Shown here: positions 29,901 through 38,640 of the stretch, piece by piece
Layout of the letters: the number at the start of each line of letters is the position of its first letter
Position numbering within the stretch: the first letter of the stretch is position 1
From: Sanchytrium tribonematis
Taxonomy: Eukaryota > Sanchytriomycota > Sanchytriomycetes > Sanchytriales > Sanchytriaceae
Assembly (NCBI GenBank): GCA_018985235.1
Contig: JADGIG010000024.1
Coordinates: 1-41,203, forward strand
DNA: 41,203 bases
Reading direction: 5' to 3'
Program-made: the position numbers and the translations under genes
The notes under the pieces: generated by a model
The model's input: the letters and a program-made list of their open reading frames with translations, nothing else
Told to the model about the DNA's origin: nothing
Database searches by the model: none

Positions 29901-30223
29901 TATTTCTTTCTCTTGAGATATAATTGAACTTCGTTGAAATTATTTCTATAAATTTGAGTTTCGGTTCTTTGATGCCACGGGCTGCCCATGACATAAATTT
30001 GGTTTGTTATGTTGATTATATCAAGCTCTGTTTGTAAATGTATCGGTTTAAGATCTGGATGATTGGTTGGAATTGTTATTTCCAAATAGTCGGTCAATTG
30101 GTCCATGGTCCAAACATCGTCTTCAGTAATAGTCATCGACATGACATTGATCTGGCCCTTCTTAAGACTGGAGTCAGTTGATTTAGACGATCCAAATAAT
30201 GAAGATAATGAAGGAAACATCAA
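26918..30223 (-). CDS. PTEN-like pseudophosphatase / UBA-like / FH1-FH2 formin fusion
   Basis: 1101 aa, single exon. A PTEN/dual-specificity phosphatase fold spans residues 30-220. Its P-loop reads HCKNGVKHT (158-166), where active enzymes have HCxxGxxR(S/T): the essential Arg is His165, and the general-acid Asp is not evident, so it is probably catalytically dead. A C2-like region follows (225-340, as in PTEN). A segment at 371-410 matches a UBA three-helix pattern (LADILHKQGFKKIA, LKLARNDLHLATEYL). Then come a charged coiled stretch, an FH1 run of Pro (about 596-640), which binds profilin-actin, and an FH2 actin-nucleation domain to about 1060 (LNLGNLASYDYN, LTGFKINNLLKLNTIRSSD). The C-terminus (NVLELMQGNIDAKF) is faintly DAD-like. 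PTEN-C2 formins are known from plant class II formins, where the PTEN part binds lipid. The UBA-like module is the unusual element. Confidence 0.85.
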   Translation of the reverse strand: MMFPSLSSLFGSSKSTDSSLKKGQINVMSMTITEDDVWTMDQLTDYLEITIPTNHPDLKPIHLQTELDIINITNQIYVMGSPWHQRTETQIYRNNFNEVQLYLKRKKYMIFNLSNIEYPDIFKVVNHEFHYILTDIFQIVRAIAGWIHLSSNHIALIHCKNGVKHTSLIMSALLRYLNIFDSAIEAFDFFILRRSPFDQDWISNKHRRYVNYINDIFQFHGQVPNPQSLILKKLILNTVPCTKPAIEVLQNNRQIYFGSENIFVDEFNIVISLQVECDQDIQIKLYQQAEQQLVNLAKFTFNTGFMGAGLIRLPLKELEYQRADFFSPDFSVDIVFMQTESKKLNYQNYIDQYITKECLALSHLLPVQVDPNLADILHKQGFKKIAYETSLKLARNDLHLATEYLHLLFKPLQEKFIQEYIRIGRKSLQQHQIDKVINRQSLNFIPEQTEKEKEIERKAEAEVTFFSPKEEPKIVTSPEKDIVDDFDAPESSSLFSDTPHISEDETATPDAHVQRKQLKLHSKQMKEESDTIINENNQMRQLEEQLVKEEQILKDEQESRSKKRIKRSQIKSGAFKQIDVLKNDQIAEYTVSSPSKSDLPPPPPPLPPMSGSGPPPPPPIPGPNGAPPPPPPPGGLAAAPDLSNKPRIRNKVQFDQAKANRHSIWAQEDDDEEIVEDENSRILKGSSMIALDLNKFEDLFCVTEDTVKTPVIKKEEEKPSVVTILDVRKANNISIGLAQFKKFSFEELRSEIATFKITNIDQLNSLLMLMPTQDDLKLIHSFINAPQNRNIPISDYNTAEQFLLTINQDPNIERFIEIQKYMLTSRQQISDLSITLQEINKTCRDLQESGSLKTLLKTVLNLGNLASYDYNIGYTRKKLTGFKINNLLKLNTIRSSDSKSNLLNYLCLMTSEACPELLELPDEFSNLLKLSQINTKELLSEIEFLDNELTKIEKFVPLPVPMEISQKYGEFDSKSHLKNFVDSLIDPLNALLELEHEYDDIWVKTALYFGEDVEDSDISYPEQLFSILHQFFQMMKIANEENQRIKELEKRRIAKEKERKAKRRQGSVGSTNVLELMQGNIDAKFMGIRKAVDGSESDEDW

Positions 30224-30570
30224 GATGTGAAACAGGGAAATTTCAAGGTCTTTAATGTCATCATGATTGCACGATCATTTTGGTTGGACCAAACTATCCT
30301 GAAAATATATTGTGTACAACAGAGATTTCATTCAAGCAAAATAGAATATAAAACTACTTTGAGGTATCTTCTGAATTTGAGAATTGCTATGATGAAGATG
30401 TTTGATGAGTAACTTATGGAGAGATAAGAGAATGTCTTAAGCTTTACTAGCATTACATGCCAAAAAGGAAGTTTGTTGATTGTATGTATTTCCTCAAGAG
30501 TGGGAAAAAGAGTTTGGATTTTTTGGTCTTTTGGTAACATAATATTTAAAAAGTGTCGAGCAGACCTAAT
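30224..30570. other. Intergenic between formin and eS8
   Basis: A 70-codon minus-strand frame (30328-30540) begins with an ATG 30 nt after the eS8 stop but has no poly(A)-like motif and a hydrophobic low-complexity end. A plus-strand frame starts at GTG. Neither is called as a gene. The formin promoter should lie here; no TATA box was seen. Confidence 0.4.
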
Positions 30571-31179
30571 TTACTTCTTCGATTTAATTTTCTTCAAATA
30601 AAATTCTAGTTCTTTGCCTTCTAAAATATAACCGTCAGCTCTACCGCTTTGGCCAGGACGTGAGGCGATACGAGCGTAGATTCTGCCAGCACCAAATTGA
30701 TCAACCAAACCAGATTCAACGGCGGATTCCTTTTGTCTCTCAGTCAGTTTAGATTCAACCTTCTTCGATTTTTTCTTTTGTAATTCTTCTGACGATTTTA
30801 CACCATCTTTTCTTCCAAGTGGTAATCCATAATGTGCCTCATACCATTGTCTTAGGGGAGTAGGGTCAATTTGAATGATGCCACCTTTGGTAAGTGTATT
30901 TGTTCTCACTAATTCGTTGTTGCTTGGATTATATACGACATTTAAAATACGTGTTTTCCTGGTAACAGATTCAGATCCCCAAGAGAAATTACCAGTGTCG
31001 AGTCTTAGTGCTCTGAATTTTAAATTACCACCACGTACTCTGACGGTATGGACTCTTTTGTGTCCAATTTTAGTTGAAGCTGGCTGTCTTCCCAACTCAA
31101 ACTTTCGCTTTTTACGATATTGAGCACGCTTTGCTCCAGTAGCTGCTCTCTTGTGTCTTGAGTCTCTGGAAATTCCCAT
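30571..31179 (-). CDS. RPS8: Small-subunit ribosomal protein eS8
   Basis: 202 aa, intact and colinear with eukaryotic eS8: [78 protein letters not shown], and the C-terminal [23 protein letters not shown], read here as separate stretches. It is a structural protein of the 40S subunit, assembled in the nucleolus. No intron is needed. The stop is fused to AGTAAAT. The upstream 11-mer GAATTGTGAAA (31206-31216, minus strand), 27 nt before the ATG, is shared with the myosin light chain gene. Confidence 0.97.
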   Translation of the reverse strand: MGISRDSRHKRAATGAKRAQYRKKRKFELGRQPASTKIGHKRVHTVRVRGGNLKFRALRLDTGNFSWGSESVTRKTRILNVVYNPSNNELVRTNTLTKGGIIQIDPTPLRQWYEAHYGLPLGRKDGVKSSEELQKKKSKKVESKLTERQKESAVESGLVDQFGAGRIYARIASRPGQSGRADGYILEGKELEFYLKKIKSKK

Positions 31180-31205
31180 TCAATATTGCATTCTGGTAAA
31201 TGTAT

Positions 31206-31216
31206 TTTCACAATTC
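31206..31216 (-). promoter_or_regulatory. Upstream 11-mer shared with the myosin light chain gene
   Basis: GAATTGTGAAA on the minus strand, next to an E-box-like CACGTG (31217-31222). The same 11-mer is at 15855-15865 before the myosin light chain ATG. It is a possible core-promoter word; two occurrences only. Confidence 0.3.
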
Positions 31217-31350
31217 ACGTGAAATTCGCTCCTTCAAATTGAAACAAATCTCCGAAAATTTACTTATCTTATGAAACATTTTCACTTGAGTTTAAGCTCA
31301 TATTTGCTTCGTAGACTATATTTTATTTAAAAATAGAGCACTAAGAGGCC

Positions 31351-34008
31351 TTAATCAATTAAGCCTTCAACGAATTCTTTAGATTGACTTAGCCTGGAGT
31401 ATACTATATTAACGGCAGTGTCCACTCCATTTTCATTACGAATTTGCTTTCCTAAAACTTCACATTTTTTCATCATGATTTCGTCTGAAGTAACTGCGAT
31501 AAATGCATCACACAACCTGTCGACAGTTAATTTTTTAATTGATACTCCAACTCCTAAATCCTCAATTCTGGTAGCCCAAAAAAATTGGTCACCAAAAAAC
31601 GGTTTTATGATAGTCGGTTTACCTGCACGTAGACCAGCAGCCGTGGTACCACTTCCACCATGGTGGCAAACCGCTGAGATTCTAGAAAATAACCAATCGT
31701 GTGGAATACTTTCTGTGATATACAAATGAGTAGAATAGTCGAAACCATCTGGCTCGAGTTCTGATCCGTTTCTTCCACTCCAACCTTTACAGACTACAGC
31801 TTTAATATTAGCCAATTTGACTGCCTCAAATAAGGTCCGAGTCAACTCATTCGGATCATCCACAATAATGCTACCAAATCCAATGTAAATAACAGGCGTT
31901 TTAGTATCAAAAAATCTCAATAAGTCCATAGGACATTCAAATGTTGAAGTATTTTCGGAAAACCAATAGCCGCAAACATGAGCAATATCTTGCCATTCAG
32001 GTGCACTTGGAACGACTGAAGGGCTAAATCCGTATAAAAAGGGTGCGTTAAGGTTTGTAAACGTTTTAGAGTGTAAGTTGAGCACCTTAGTTCGAAAATT
32101 ATCAAAGACATAATATCCAATATTCCACATCATCTGATCAAACAACACATAAGTAGAATAGTTATACCGTCCACCTAACGGCAAACTGGGTACTGCAAAA
32201 GGGTGTGGGTATTTTGTATTTCTAGTCCACGGCATCATAAATGCACGATAATAATACACTTGTAATTTTTCCGCAATATGTATTCCACCCAAAGATCCGC
32301 CACTCTCAATTAAAAGATCACAATCCAGGCAAGCCTCGTAACTTGTAACAAGAAGGTCATCCAGCCAAGATTTAAATTTTGTTAAAACTTCTCTGACAAA
32401 AGAAATGCTGAAAATTGAGTAATTGATACACAGTTTCATTATTTCTGCAGGCTCTCCCTTCACTTCCTTAAACCCTATATTTTCTGATTTGATCCAATCT
32501 TCATACTCTTTGTGAGTTGCTATATTGCAAGTATGGCCATCTTTTTGGAATCTTTTTGCCAATGCGATAAAAGGCTGAACATCTCCTCGACTTCCAATTG
32601 TAAGCATGGTAATACGCATTGGTTTAACGTCCAATTCGGTAGGAACATTGATTGCTAAAAGTGATTCATTTCTCACCATCTTAAAATTGGCGTCGCTGTT
32701 GTGAATATCATGAAGTATATCCCTCATTTCCAAATCCATTTTTTGCAAACTGTTTGACCTGACAAGATTGTGAAGCTGATTTTTTATAATTTTTTCGATT
32801 TGTATTCTCTTTTCTTGATCATAAAACTCAAATAGCAGCTGTTTTCCGTCAACAGTCAAAATCGTTAGTCCATTGTGAAGCGCATATCTGTGTTGCAACT
32901 CATCAATACTCATTATGTCACGTATAGGGATGACAGCTTTAAGTTTGAAGCCAGCCATACTTTTAAAGCACAAGAATCGTTCAGTCAAATATACGTTGCC
33001 ACGAATGGGTATCCATTTTATATAATACGAGACAGCCTTGATCAAAATTGTCTCGGTATTTGGAACAGGGAATTGTCTTAACTCATTTTCCTCCGATTTG
33101 AACCATTTGGTAAGCGGTGATAATATTTGACTGGGAGAATGAGCTATCTGCCATTTCGGTGAATGCTCCATCGCGCTGATTGATTTTCTATGCTTGAATT
33201 TCGGATTTAAGATAGTCTGAGAAGTGGAATTTGATAGCTGTCTCATACTGTTGGTCCTAATTTCAAGATCTGGCAAATTATCTTTAAGTGGGGAAGTGGG
33301 ACGATCAGTCTTGTAATTGGCTATGGCCATGTCAATCACTGTCATAAGTAGTTTATAGTCATAAAAATTGCAAAAGTAATATTCATCTTCCAAGTCAATA
33401 TCTTTAACGAAGCAAATTAAACATTCTGGTAAATCTTGAATGATTGAAGTGTGCTGAAGTTTAAGTATATTAGAATAAGGTATGACTACTTTTATATCAG
33501 TGCCGTTATGAATGTTGCTGAATGCAGCCCGCTGTATCACTTGCATCCATTCTTTTAAAGATTCTGTTGTTGGACAATTAAATGTATAATTTTTTGTGCA
33601 AGTTGCGATCCTGAAAACTCTTGGTTTACTTTTCGAAGTGGTAATTTGTGCAATTTCACTCAGTAGTATTGAATTAATTGGAAAATATAGATTATTTGGA
33701 GTCTCAAACCATGACAATTCGTTATTTCGTAAAATAAAATAATATTGTTTGTATTGCTTTGTCCTCCGACTCTTTTTATACATCCAACCTTGATGACTTA
33801 TTTTCTCTCGCTGATTTAAGGTTGCATGAAAGCACAAATGGGAGTGCAACACGTACAATGTACCTTTGAGGAAAACATTTTTCAACAAATAACATTCAAA
33901 ATCTCTTATCAATTCATCCTCATTTCTTAAATCGAAAAAATCCTTTATTCTGCTATTGTAATCATTTGATTTTGTGTCGATTGACATTGAACTAAATGAA
34001 GATTCCAT
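31351..34008 (-). CDS. ATG26: Sterol 3-beta-glucosyltransferase, ATG26/UGT51 type
   Basis: 885 aa, single exon. The domain order is the ATG26 signature. First is a GRAM domain (about 20-70: YLLKNVFLKGTLYVLHSHLC). An inserted PH domain follows (about 70-165: HQGWMYKKSRRTKQYKQYYF, LKEWMQVIQRA), then a second GRAM (about 320-415: RGNVYLTERFLCFKSMAGF). A GT28-type N-terminal half begins near 475 (ITMLTIGSRGDVQPFIALAK), and the UDP-sugar-binding half ends it (VIYIGFGSI, then VCHHGGSGTTAAGLRAGKP near 780). The enzyme transfers glucose from UDP-glucose to ergosterol-type sterols at membranes. GRAM/PH bind phosphoinositides, and the fungal protein aids pexophagy in some species. All catalytic landmarks look intact. 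The domain set is typical of fungi and also found in Dictyostelium. AATAAA follows the stop by 24 nt, the longest such gap here. Confidence 0.95.
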   Translation of the reverse strand: MESSFSSMSIDTKSNDYNSRIKDFFDLRNEDELIRDFECYLLKNVFLKGTLYVLHSHLCFHATLNQREKISHQGWMYKKSRRTKQYKQYYFILRNNELSWFETPNNLYFPINSILLSEIAQITTSKSKPRVFRIATCTKNYTFNCPTTESLKEWMQVIQRAAFSNIHNGTDIKVVIPYSNILKLQHTSIIQDLPECLICFVKDIDLEDEYYFCNFYDYKLLMTVIDMAIANYKTDRPTSPLKDNLPDLEIRTNSMRQLSNSTSQTILNPKFKHRKSISAMEHSPKWQIAHSPSQILSPLTKWFKSEENELRQFPVPNTETILIKAVSYYIKWIPIRGNVYLTERFLCFKSMAGFKLKAVIPIRDIMSIDELQHRYALHNGLTILTVDGKQLLFEFYDQEKRIQIEKIIKNQLHNLVRSNSLQKMDLEMRDILHDIHNSDANFKMVRNESLLAINVPTELDVKPMRITMLTIGSRGDVQPFIALAKRFQKDGHTCNIATHKEYEDWIKSENIGFKEVKGEPAEIMKLCINYSIFSISFVREVLTKFKSWLDDLLVTSYEACLDCDLLIESGGSLGGIHIAEKLQVYYYRAFMMPWTRNTKYPHPFAVPSLPLGGRYNYSTYVLFDQMMWNIGYYVFDNFRTKVLNLHSKTFTNLNAPFLYGFSPSVVPSAPEWQDIAHVCGYWFSENTSTFECPMDLLRFFDTKTPVIYIGFGSIIVDDPNELTRTLFEAVKLANIKAVVCKGWSGRNGSELEPDGFDYSTHLYITESIPHDWLFSRISAVCHHGGSGTTAAGLRAGKPTIIKPFFGDQFFWATRIEDLGVGVSIKKLTVDRLCDAFIAVTSDEIMMKKCEVLGKQIRNENGVDTAVNIVYSRLSQSKEFVEGLID

Positions 34009-34187
34009 ATAAAATTTTTGGTTTCAGTCGCTCCTGATACAAAATCATACTCAATTACAGGATGATTTATCGAAAATACTTGATTTTCTGCTTGCGTAAT
34101 CCACAAAACATTCTGAAAAACGTTTTAATTTGACAAAATTGCCAATGATGCAATAAATGACGAAAGCAAAGTTGACTAGAGAACTCC
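34009..34187. promoter_or_regulatory. Divergent intergenic promoter, ATG26 / GH35
   Basis: 179 bp between two divergent start codons must hold both promoters. No clear TATA box was seen; the sequence is AT-rich. Confidence 0.4.
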
Positions 34188-37169
34188 ATGATACTCTTGA
34201 CTCTTATTGCTGCAACTTTTAAAGTGTTTGGATCTCATTTTCAAATCAATGGGATACCCACTTTATTACGTTCTGGATCTCTACAATGGTACCGTCTTGA
34301 TAAATCACAATGGAAAGATAGACTTTCAAAACTTTCAGCCATTTATAATGTTTTGGAAATGTATGTAAGCTGGCAATATATAGAACCACGTCCAAATGAA
34401 TTCCAATTGGATGATTTAAAGGAATTTTTACAATTGGCAAGTGAATATCCCATTTATATCTATATAAGACCTGGGCCGTATATATGCAACGAGGAAAATA
34501 GCGGAGGGTTTCCAGGTTGGGTAATTGCAAATAGCAACAAAATTATCAACCCAGACAGACCAGATGGAATGTATGCCTTGCGAACAAATGACTATGACTA
34601 TTTAAAAATAGTGGAGCGATATTTTGATGCGATAAATCAGGTAATTCAGCCACACCTCATTACCCAAGGTGGTAAGATCATTTTGTATCAAATTGAAAAT
34701 GAGTTTGACCACTATGAAAAAATATTTGAGATTGAGAAGGCAAGTGTATATAATGGGGAACCAGAAAGGCCTTTAGATTCCACTTTAGATACTAAAGACA
34801 TGTTTGATAAGCTTAGAACTATTGTTGAAAAATATATAGACATTCCTTTGAATACTTGCCCCGGAACAATAGATATTGATGGAATGGGTAATGCGGAGCA
34901 AATTATGCCATTTCCTAATTATTATAAAGACGCAAACATTTTAGAATACGTCGGTATGAATTACAAACACAAACAGCAACAAAAATCAAATTACCTTAAT
35001 TTTCCATCAGGTATCACAGAAACATTCAGGAGTGCTAGTACAATCAGTAGATTTATAATAAGTGGAATGGACATGGTCAATAATTTTAACGCGTTTGGAA
35101 TGGCTTCCTCTGGGCGTAAAAACAGTATGATAGGGCATTTCCCTGGAGTAGTTGATACAGATGTAGCTGAGCTGTGGAAAATTTTTCGAATTTTGTTTCC
35201 ATTTAAAGATATTAGAGACTTTAGAACATTATACTTTCAATTTCCAATTGGATTGTTTCCATCGGTGGTTGATTTTAATGGAGTTGTAAGTCCAAGTGGA
35301 TTGTTGCGTCTTCATTTTTTTAATATGCGACGCTTGCACTTATTCTACGAAACGTTCCAGCATCTTATTGCTCCAGTTCAGAGATGTAAACGAAGTGTTA
35401 CTGGATCACAGCAATATGAAATTAAAAATTTTTCGAATGATGTTGTAGTTAGAAACGGTCTTGTTGGAAGCAAAGACCCCGATTCAAAAGGTAAAAGGGT
35501 AGTTTATTGGCTCGAGACCGGTTTAAAAAGTGCTTTTGTAGGCCTTTTGAGTGAAGATAGGTCTATCACTATCGAGGCTAACACCATTCAAGCATACAAT
35601 ATAACGTTTCCAAGATATCCATTCGTTATTCCCAAAGAGGACTTTGTGAAATTAGAAATTCCACAAAATCACATAAATGCTAATAGCGATGACTTTTATC
35701 TGATGCACATTCCATTAAATATCCAGTTGCATCCTTTGTATAAAATTAGATATTCCACCGCAGAAGTCTTGCACTACAAGGATGGTTTGCTTCTATTATA
35801 TGGAATGGAAGGTACTCGTGCAGAAATTGAACTACTTGTTAAGGGCAGCTTTCAATTTAATGAGAGCAAAATGAAGTCCAGCACTAAATTTGACGAAACA
35901 TGGAATTCTGTGTTTTTTACTTTTATGATTCCATTCGAAATGCCTATTACCAGAAAAATACAATTTTCGAATCATACTTTGACTATAATTATTATGAACA
36001 GACGGTTAAGTGGCCAAACTTACTTTCATAAAGACGGTGTAATTATGGGGGTGGATTTTTATGACCCTAGCTTAAATGAAATACAAGTCAGCGCACAATC
36101 TTCATTTTATTATTACGGTGACTCAAAGTTGAATCCTGCATATGGGCTTCTTCGGAACGGCACGATCAAGGAGTATTCAGTTATGGCAAAGCATTTTCAA
36201 TTTTCAGCAAATCTGAACATAGCTACTATTTTAAAAGAGCCAACTCCCAGAAACTTGGACTACAGTCCGATTCCTTTGGGGAAAATCCCAGAGCAGTATA
36301 ATGTCACTGAGGGATACATATATTATCAGTCAGAAATAGTTTTGGATAAAGTGAAAAGAAACAACAAATTATACATCGAACACGCTTCTGATTTTATCAG
36401 TATCTTTGTAAATAGTAATTTTGTGATAGCATTAGTTCCAATAGGATCAAGAATTAAAAGCGACGATGGAAGTTTTCGATACAAATTTAAGATTCCTTCA
36501 AAGCTTTTAAAAATTGGTAAAAACTCTATAACAATCAGAGCTGATATATGGGGTAGAGGTAGCTTCTTATTTCCGAGAGGAAAAGTTGGTTATTTGCCAG
36601 TATTCAATACGCAGATACCGCTTGGATTTAAAGTGCAAATGGGTATGCTAGGTTTTGATGGCATTAAAGGAATATATGGAGAAACGAAATTCAATGACGA
36701 TGAAATTGTTTGGAAATATAAAATAGGCTTAATTGGCGAGGATAATAGATATTTTGACAACTTTAATAATTCGACAAAGGTTAAATATCCATTATATATT
36801 CCATCTGGGGAAGTGCAATTTATCAACTATATAGTCGAAATTCCTTCTAAAATTCCTTTAACCTTGAAATTGTTAGGCTCAAACTTAAAAGCTGATATTT
36901 ATATGAATGGCAAAATACAAGGGAGATGGATTAGTGACGATGAATGGCTTAAAAAGGGTAGCTCATTTCAAATTGACAGAAGTGCGCTGTCACTCATGAA
37001 CATGGACCATTTTCCAATTCCAAAATGTGATAACCTTAAGTTAAGTCTTATTGTAGATAGCAAAAATGGTGGAAAGCTCGATAGGGTTGAAATAGGTCTA
37101 CCTGAAGAACAGATAAAATCTGATGGCTCGACTTATTATTTACCTAGTTCTCGTATAAGTCTTGAATAA
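34188..37169 (+). CDS. Beta-galactosidase, glycoside hydrolase family 35, secreted
   Basis: 993 aa, single exon. A hydrophobic N-terminus (MILLTLIAATFKVFG) fits a signal peptide. The GH35 TIM barrel shows SGSLQWYRLDKSQWKDRL, YVSWQYIEPRPNEF, YIRPGPYICNEENSGGFPGW and ILYQIENEFDHY. Glu172 (of ENE) is the expected acid/base, and Glu278 (GITETF) the likely nucleophile; the segment around the second is divergent (GMDMVNNFNAFGMAS for the usual NFYMFHGGTNFG), so activity or specificity may differ. Beta-sandwich modules fill the C-terminal 600 residues, as in large fungal lactases. The enzyme removes terminal beta-galactose from glycans or polysaccharides. The stop is fused to AATAAAT, and the next gene's ATG follows after only 39 bp. 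Confidence 0.88.
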   Translation: MILLTLIAATFKVFGSHFQINGIPTLLRSGSLQWYRLDKSQWKDRLSKLSAIYNVLEMYVSWQYIEPRPNEFQLDDLKEFLQLASEYPIYIYIRPGPYICNEENSGGFPGWVIANSNKIINPDRPDGMYALRTNDYDYLKIVERYFDAINQVIQPHLITQGGKIILYQIENEFDHYEKIFEIEKASVYNGEPERPLDSTLDTKDMFDKLRTIVEKYIDIPLNTCPGTIDIDGMGNAEQIMPFPNYYKDANILEYVGMNYKHKQQQKSNYLNFPSGITETFRSASTISRFIISGMDMVNNFNAFGMASSGRKNSMIGHFPGVVDTDVAELWKIFRILFPFKDIRDFRTLYFQFPIGLFPSVVDFNGVVSPSGLLRLHFFNMRRLHLFYETFQHLIAPVQRCKRSVTGSQQYEIKNFSNDVVVRNGLVGSKDPDSKGKRVVYWLETGLKSAFVGLLSEDRSITIEANTIQAYNITFPRYPFVIPKEDFVKLEIPQNHINANSDDFYLMHIPLNIQLHPLYKIRYSTAEVLHYKDGLLLLYGMEGTRAEIELLVKGSFQFNESKMKSSTKFDETWNSVFFTFMIPFEMPITRKIQFSNHTLTIIIMNRRLSGQTYFHKDGVIMGVDFYDPSLNEIQVSAQSSFYYYGDSKLNPAYGLLRNGTIKEYSVMAKHFQFSANLNIATILKEPTPRNLDYSPIPLGKIPEQYNVTEGYIYYQSEIVLDKVKRNNKLYIEHASDFISIFVNSNFVIALVPIGSRIKSDDGSFRYKFKIPSKLLKIGKNSITIRADIWGRGSFLFPRGKVGYLPVFNTQIPLGFKVQMGMLGFDGIKGIYGETKFNDDEIVWKYKIGLIGEDNRYFDNFNNSTKVKYPLYIPSGEVQFINYIVEIPSKIPLTLKLLGSNLKADIYMNGKIQGRWISDDEWLKKGSSFQIDRSALSLMNMDHFPIPKCDNLKLSLIVDSKNGGKLDRVEIGLPEEQIKSDGSTYYLPSSRISLE

Positions 37170-37171
37170 AT
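37165..37171 (+). terminator. Poly(A)-like motif fused with the GH35 stop codon
   Basis: AATAAAT containing the TAA at 37167-37169. The SHMT ATG is at 37209, so termination of one gene and initiation of the next share about 40 bp. Confidence 0.5.
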
Positions 37172-37208
37172 TTAGTAGGCTTTGCAGAGTGCCCCTTGTT
37201 TATTGTAA

Positions 37209-38628
37209 ATGCAGATCCCCTTTGTGCGCCGTTTGAATTTGATGACCCGTGCTATGCTGCAAACTTCTTTAAAGAACAGCGACCCAACACTTTACAATCT
37301 TATCAAAAAAGAAGAAGACCGACAATTTAGCTGTTTGGAATTGATTGCTTCTGAAAATTTCACTAGTCAGGCTGTTATGGAAGCAAATGGTAGTTGTTTG
37401 ACTAACAAATACAGCGAAGGACTTCCAAATCATAGATACTATGGTGGAAATGAATTTGTTGATCAAATAGAAGAGCTCTGTATTTCTAGAGCTCTCAAAG
37501 CATTTCGCTTGAAAGAGTCTGAATGGGCTGTGAATGTCCAACCATATAGTGGTAGTCCTGCTAATTTTGCAGCATTTACAGCTGTCTTAAAACCTCATGA
37601 TCGTATAATGGGCTTGGATCTTCCAAGTGGAGGACATTTGACCCATGGATTTCAAACATTAAAGAAAAGAATAAGTGCATCTAGTATTTACTTCGAAAGC
37701 ATGCCTTATCAAGTCGACGAAGAAACTGGGCTTATTGATTATGAACAGTTGCGCAAAAATGCATTATTGTTTAAGCCTAAACTTATTATTTGTGGTGCAA
37801 GTGCATACCCCAGAGACTTTGACTATCAAAAACTAAGAGAAATAGCCAACAGTGTCAATGCACTTTTAATGTGTGATATGGCTCATTTCAGTGGTCTTGT
37901 TGCTTCGCAAGAACTGACAAACCCATTTGATTATTGTGATTTGATTACAACAACAACTCATAAAACTTTAAGAGGGCCTAGAGCAGGTATGATATTTTGT
38001 AAAAAAGGAATTCAAATTGATGGCGAGGCTGCTCACGATCGAGTCAACCAAGCGGTTTTTCCAGCTTGTCAGGGTGGCCCGCATAACCACGCAATTGCAG
38101 GTGTGGCTACTGCTCTCCTGCAGGTAGATTCTGACGAATTCAAAGAATATTCAAGACAGGTCAAAGCTAACGCCAGCGCACTGGCTGAAAAGCTCAAGTC
38201 ATTTGGATACAAGTTGGTTACTAATGGTACTGAAAATCACTTGGTGCTTTGGGATTTGAGACCTAGCGGAATTACTGGTAGTAAAATGGAAAAGATATGC
38301 GATGCAGTAAGGTACATTTGATTGACTTAGTATAACGTTAAACAAAAACTCTGTTCATGGTGATAAGTCAGCTATGAACCCTGGAGGTGTAAGAATCGGT
38401 TCCCCAGCTTTAACAAGCAGACAGTTTAAAATTTCTGATTTTGAGAAGGTGGCACAATTTCTTCACGAAGCATGTCAATTGACCATCAAAATTCAAACTG
38501 AATGTGGAAGTAAGAAGCTGGTCGATTTTGTAACTGCTATTAAAAATTATCCTGAAGTGGATGAGCTAAAAGCAAAAGTCGAGCAATTTGCTCGATCATT
38601 TCCAATGCCAGGGGTCTCACTTGAGTAA
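37209..38628 (+). CDS. SHMT: Serine hydroxymethyltransferase
   Basis: Two exons (37209-38311 and 38331-38628) encode 466 aa. PLP-dependent enzyme interconverting serine plus tetrahydrofolate with glycine plus methylene-tetrahydrofolate. Family landmarks: [67 protein letters not shown], and the PLP lysine Lys252 in [17 protein letters not shown]. After splicing the C-terminal part reads [13 protein letters not shown] then [15 protein letters not shown], as expected. The first ATG adds an Arg-rich lead ([15 protein letters not shown]) that looks like a mitochondrial presequence; a second ATG at 37242 could give a shorter form. The stop is fused to AGTAAAT. It converges on photolyase with 12 bp between stops. 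Confidence 0.95.
38312..38330 (+). other. 19-nt intron in the SHMT gene
   Basis: GTACATTTGATTGACTTAG, phase 2. Removal joins [13 protein letters not shown] and restores a segment conserved across SHMTs; retention meets a stop within four codons. Confidence 0.92.
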
Positions 38629-38630
38629 AT
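38624..38630 (+). terminator. Poly(A)-like motif fused with the SHMT stop codon
   Basis: AGTAAAT containing the TAA at 38626-38628, one base from the opposing AATAAA of photolyase (38632-38637). Confidence 0.5.
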
Positions 38631-38631
38631 T

Positions 38632-38637
38632 TTTATT
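38632..38637 (-). terminator. Poly(A) hexamer of the photolyase gene
   Basis: AATAAA on the minus strand, three bases after the TGA stop (38641-38643). It sits wholly inside the 12-bp gap to SHMT, so cleavage must fall inside the SHMT coding region on the opposite strand. Confidence 0.6.
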
Positions 38638-38640
38638 GAA

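Noticed and set aside
30328-30540. 70-codon minus-strand ORF between eS8 and formin
   Set aside because: The ATG is present, but the second half is hydrophobic low-complexity, there is no stop-associated AATAAA motif, and no family is recognised.
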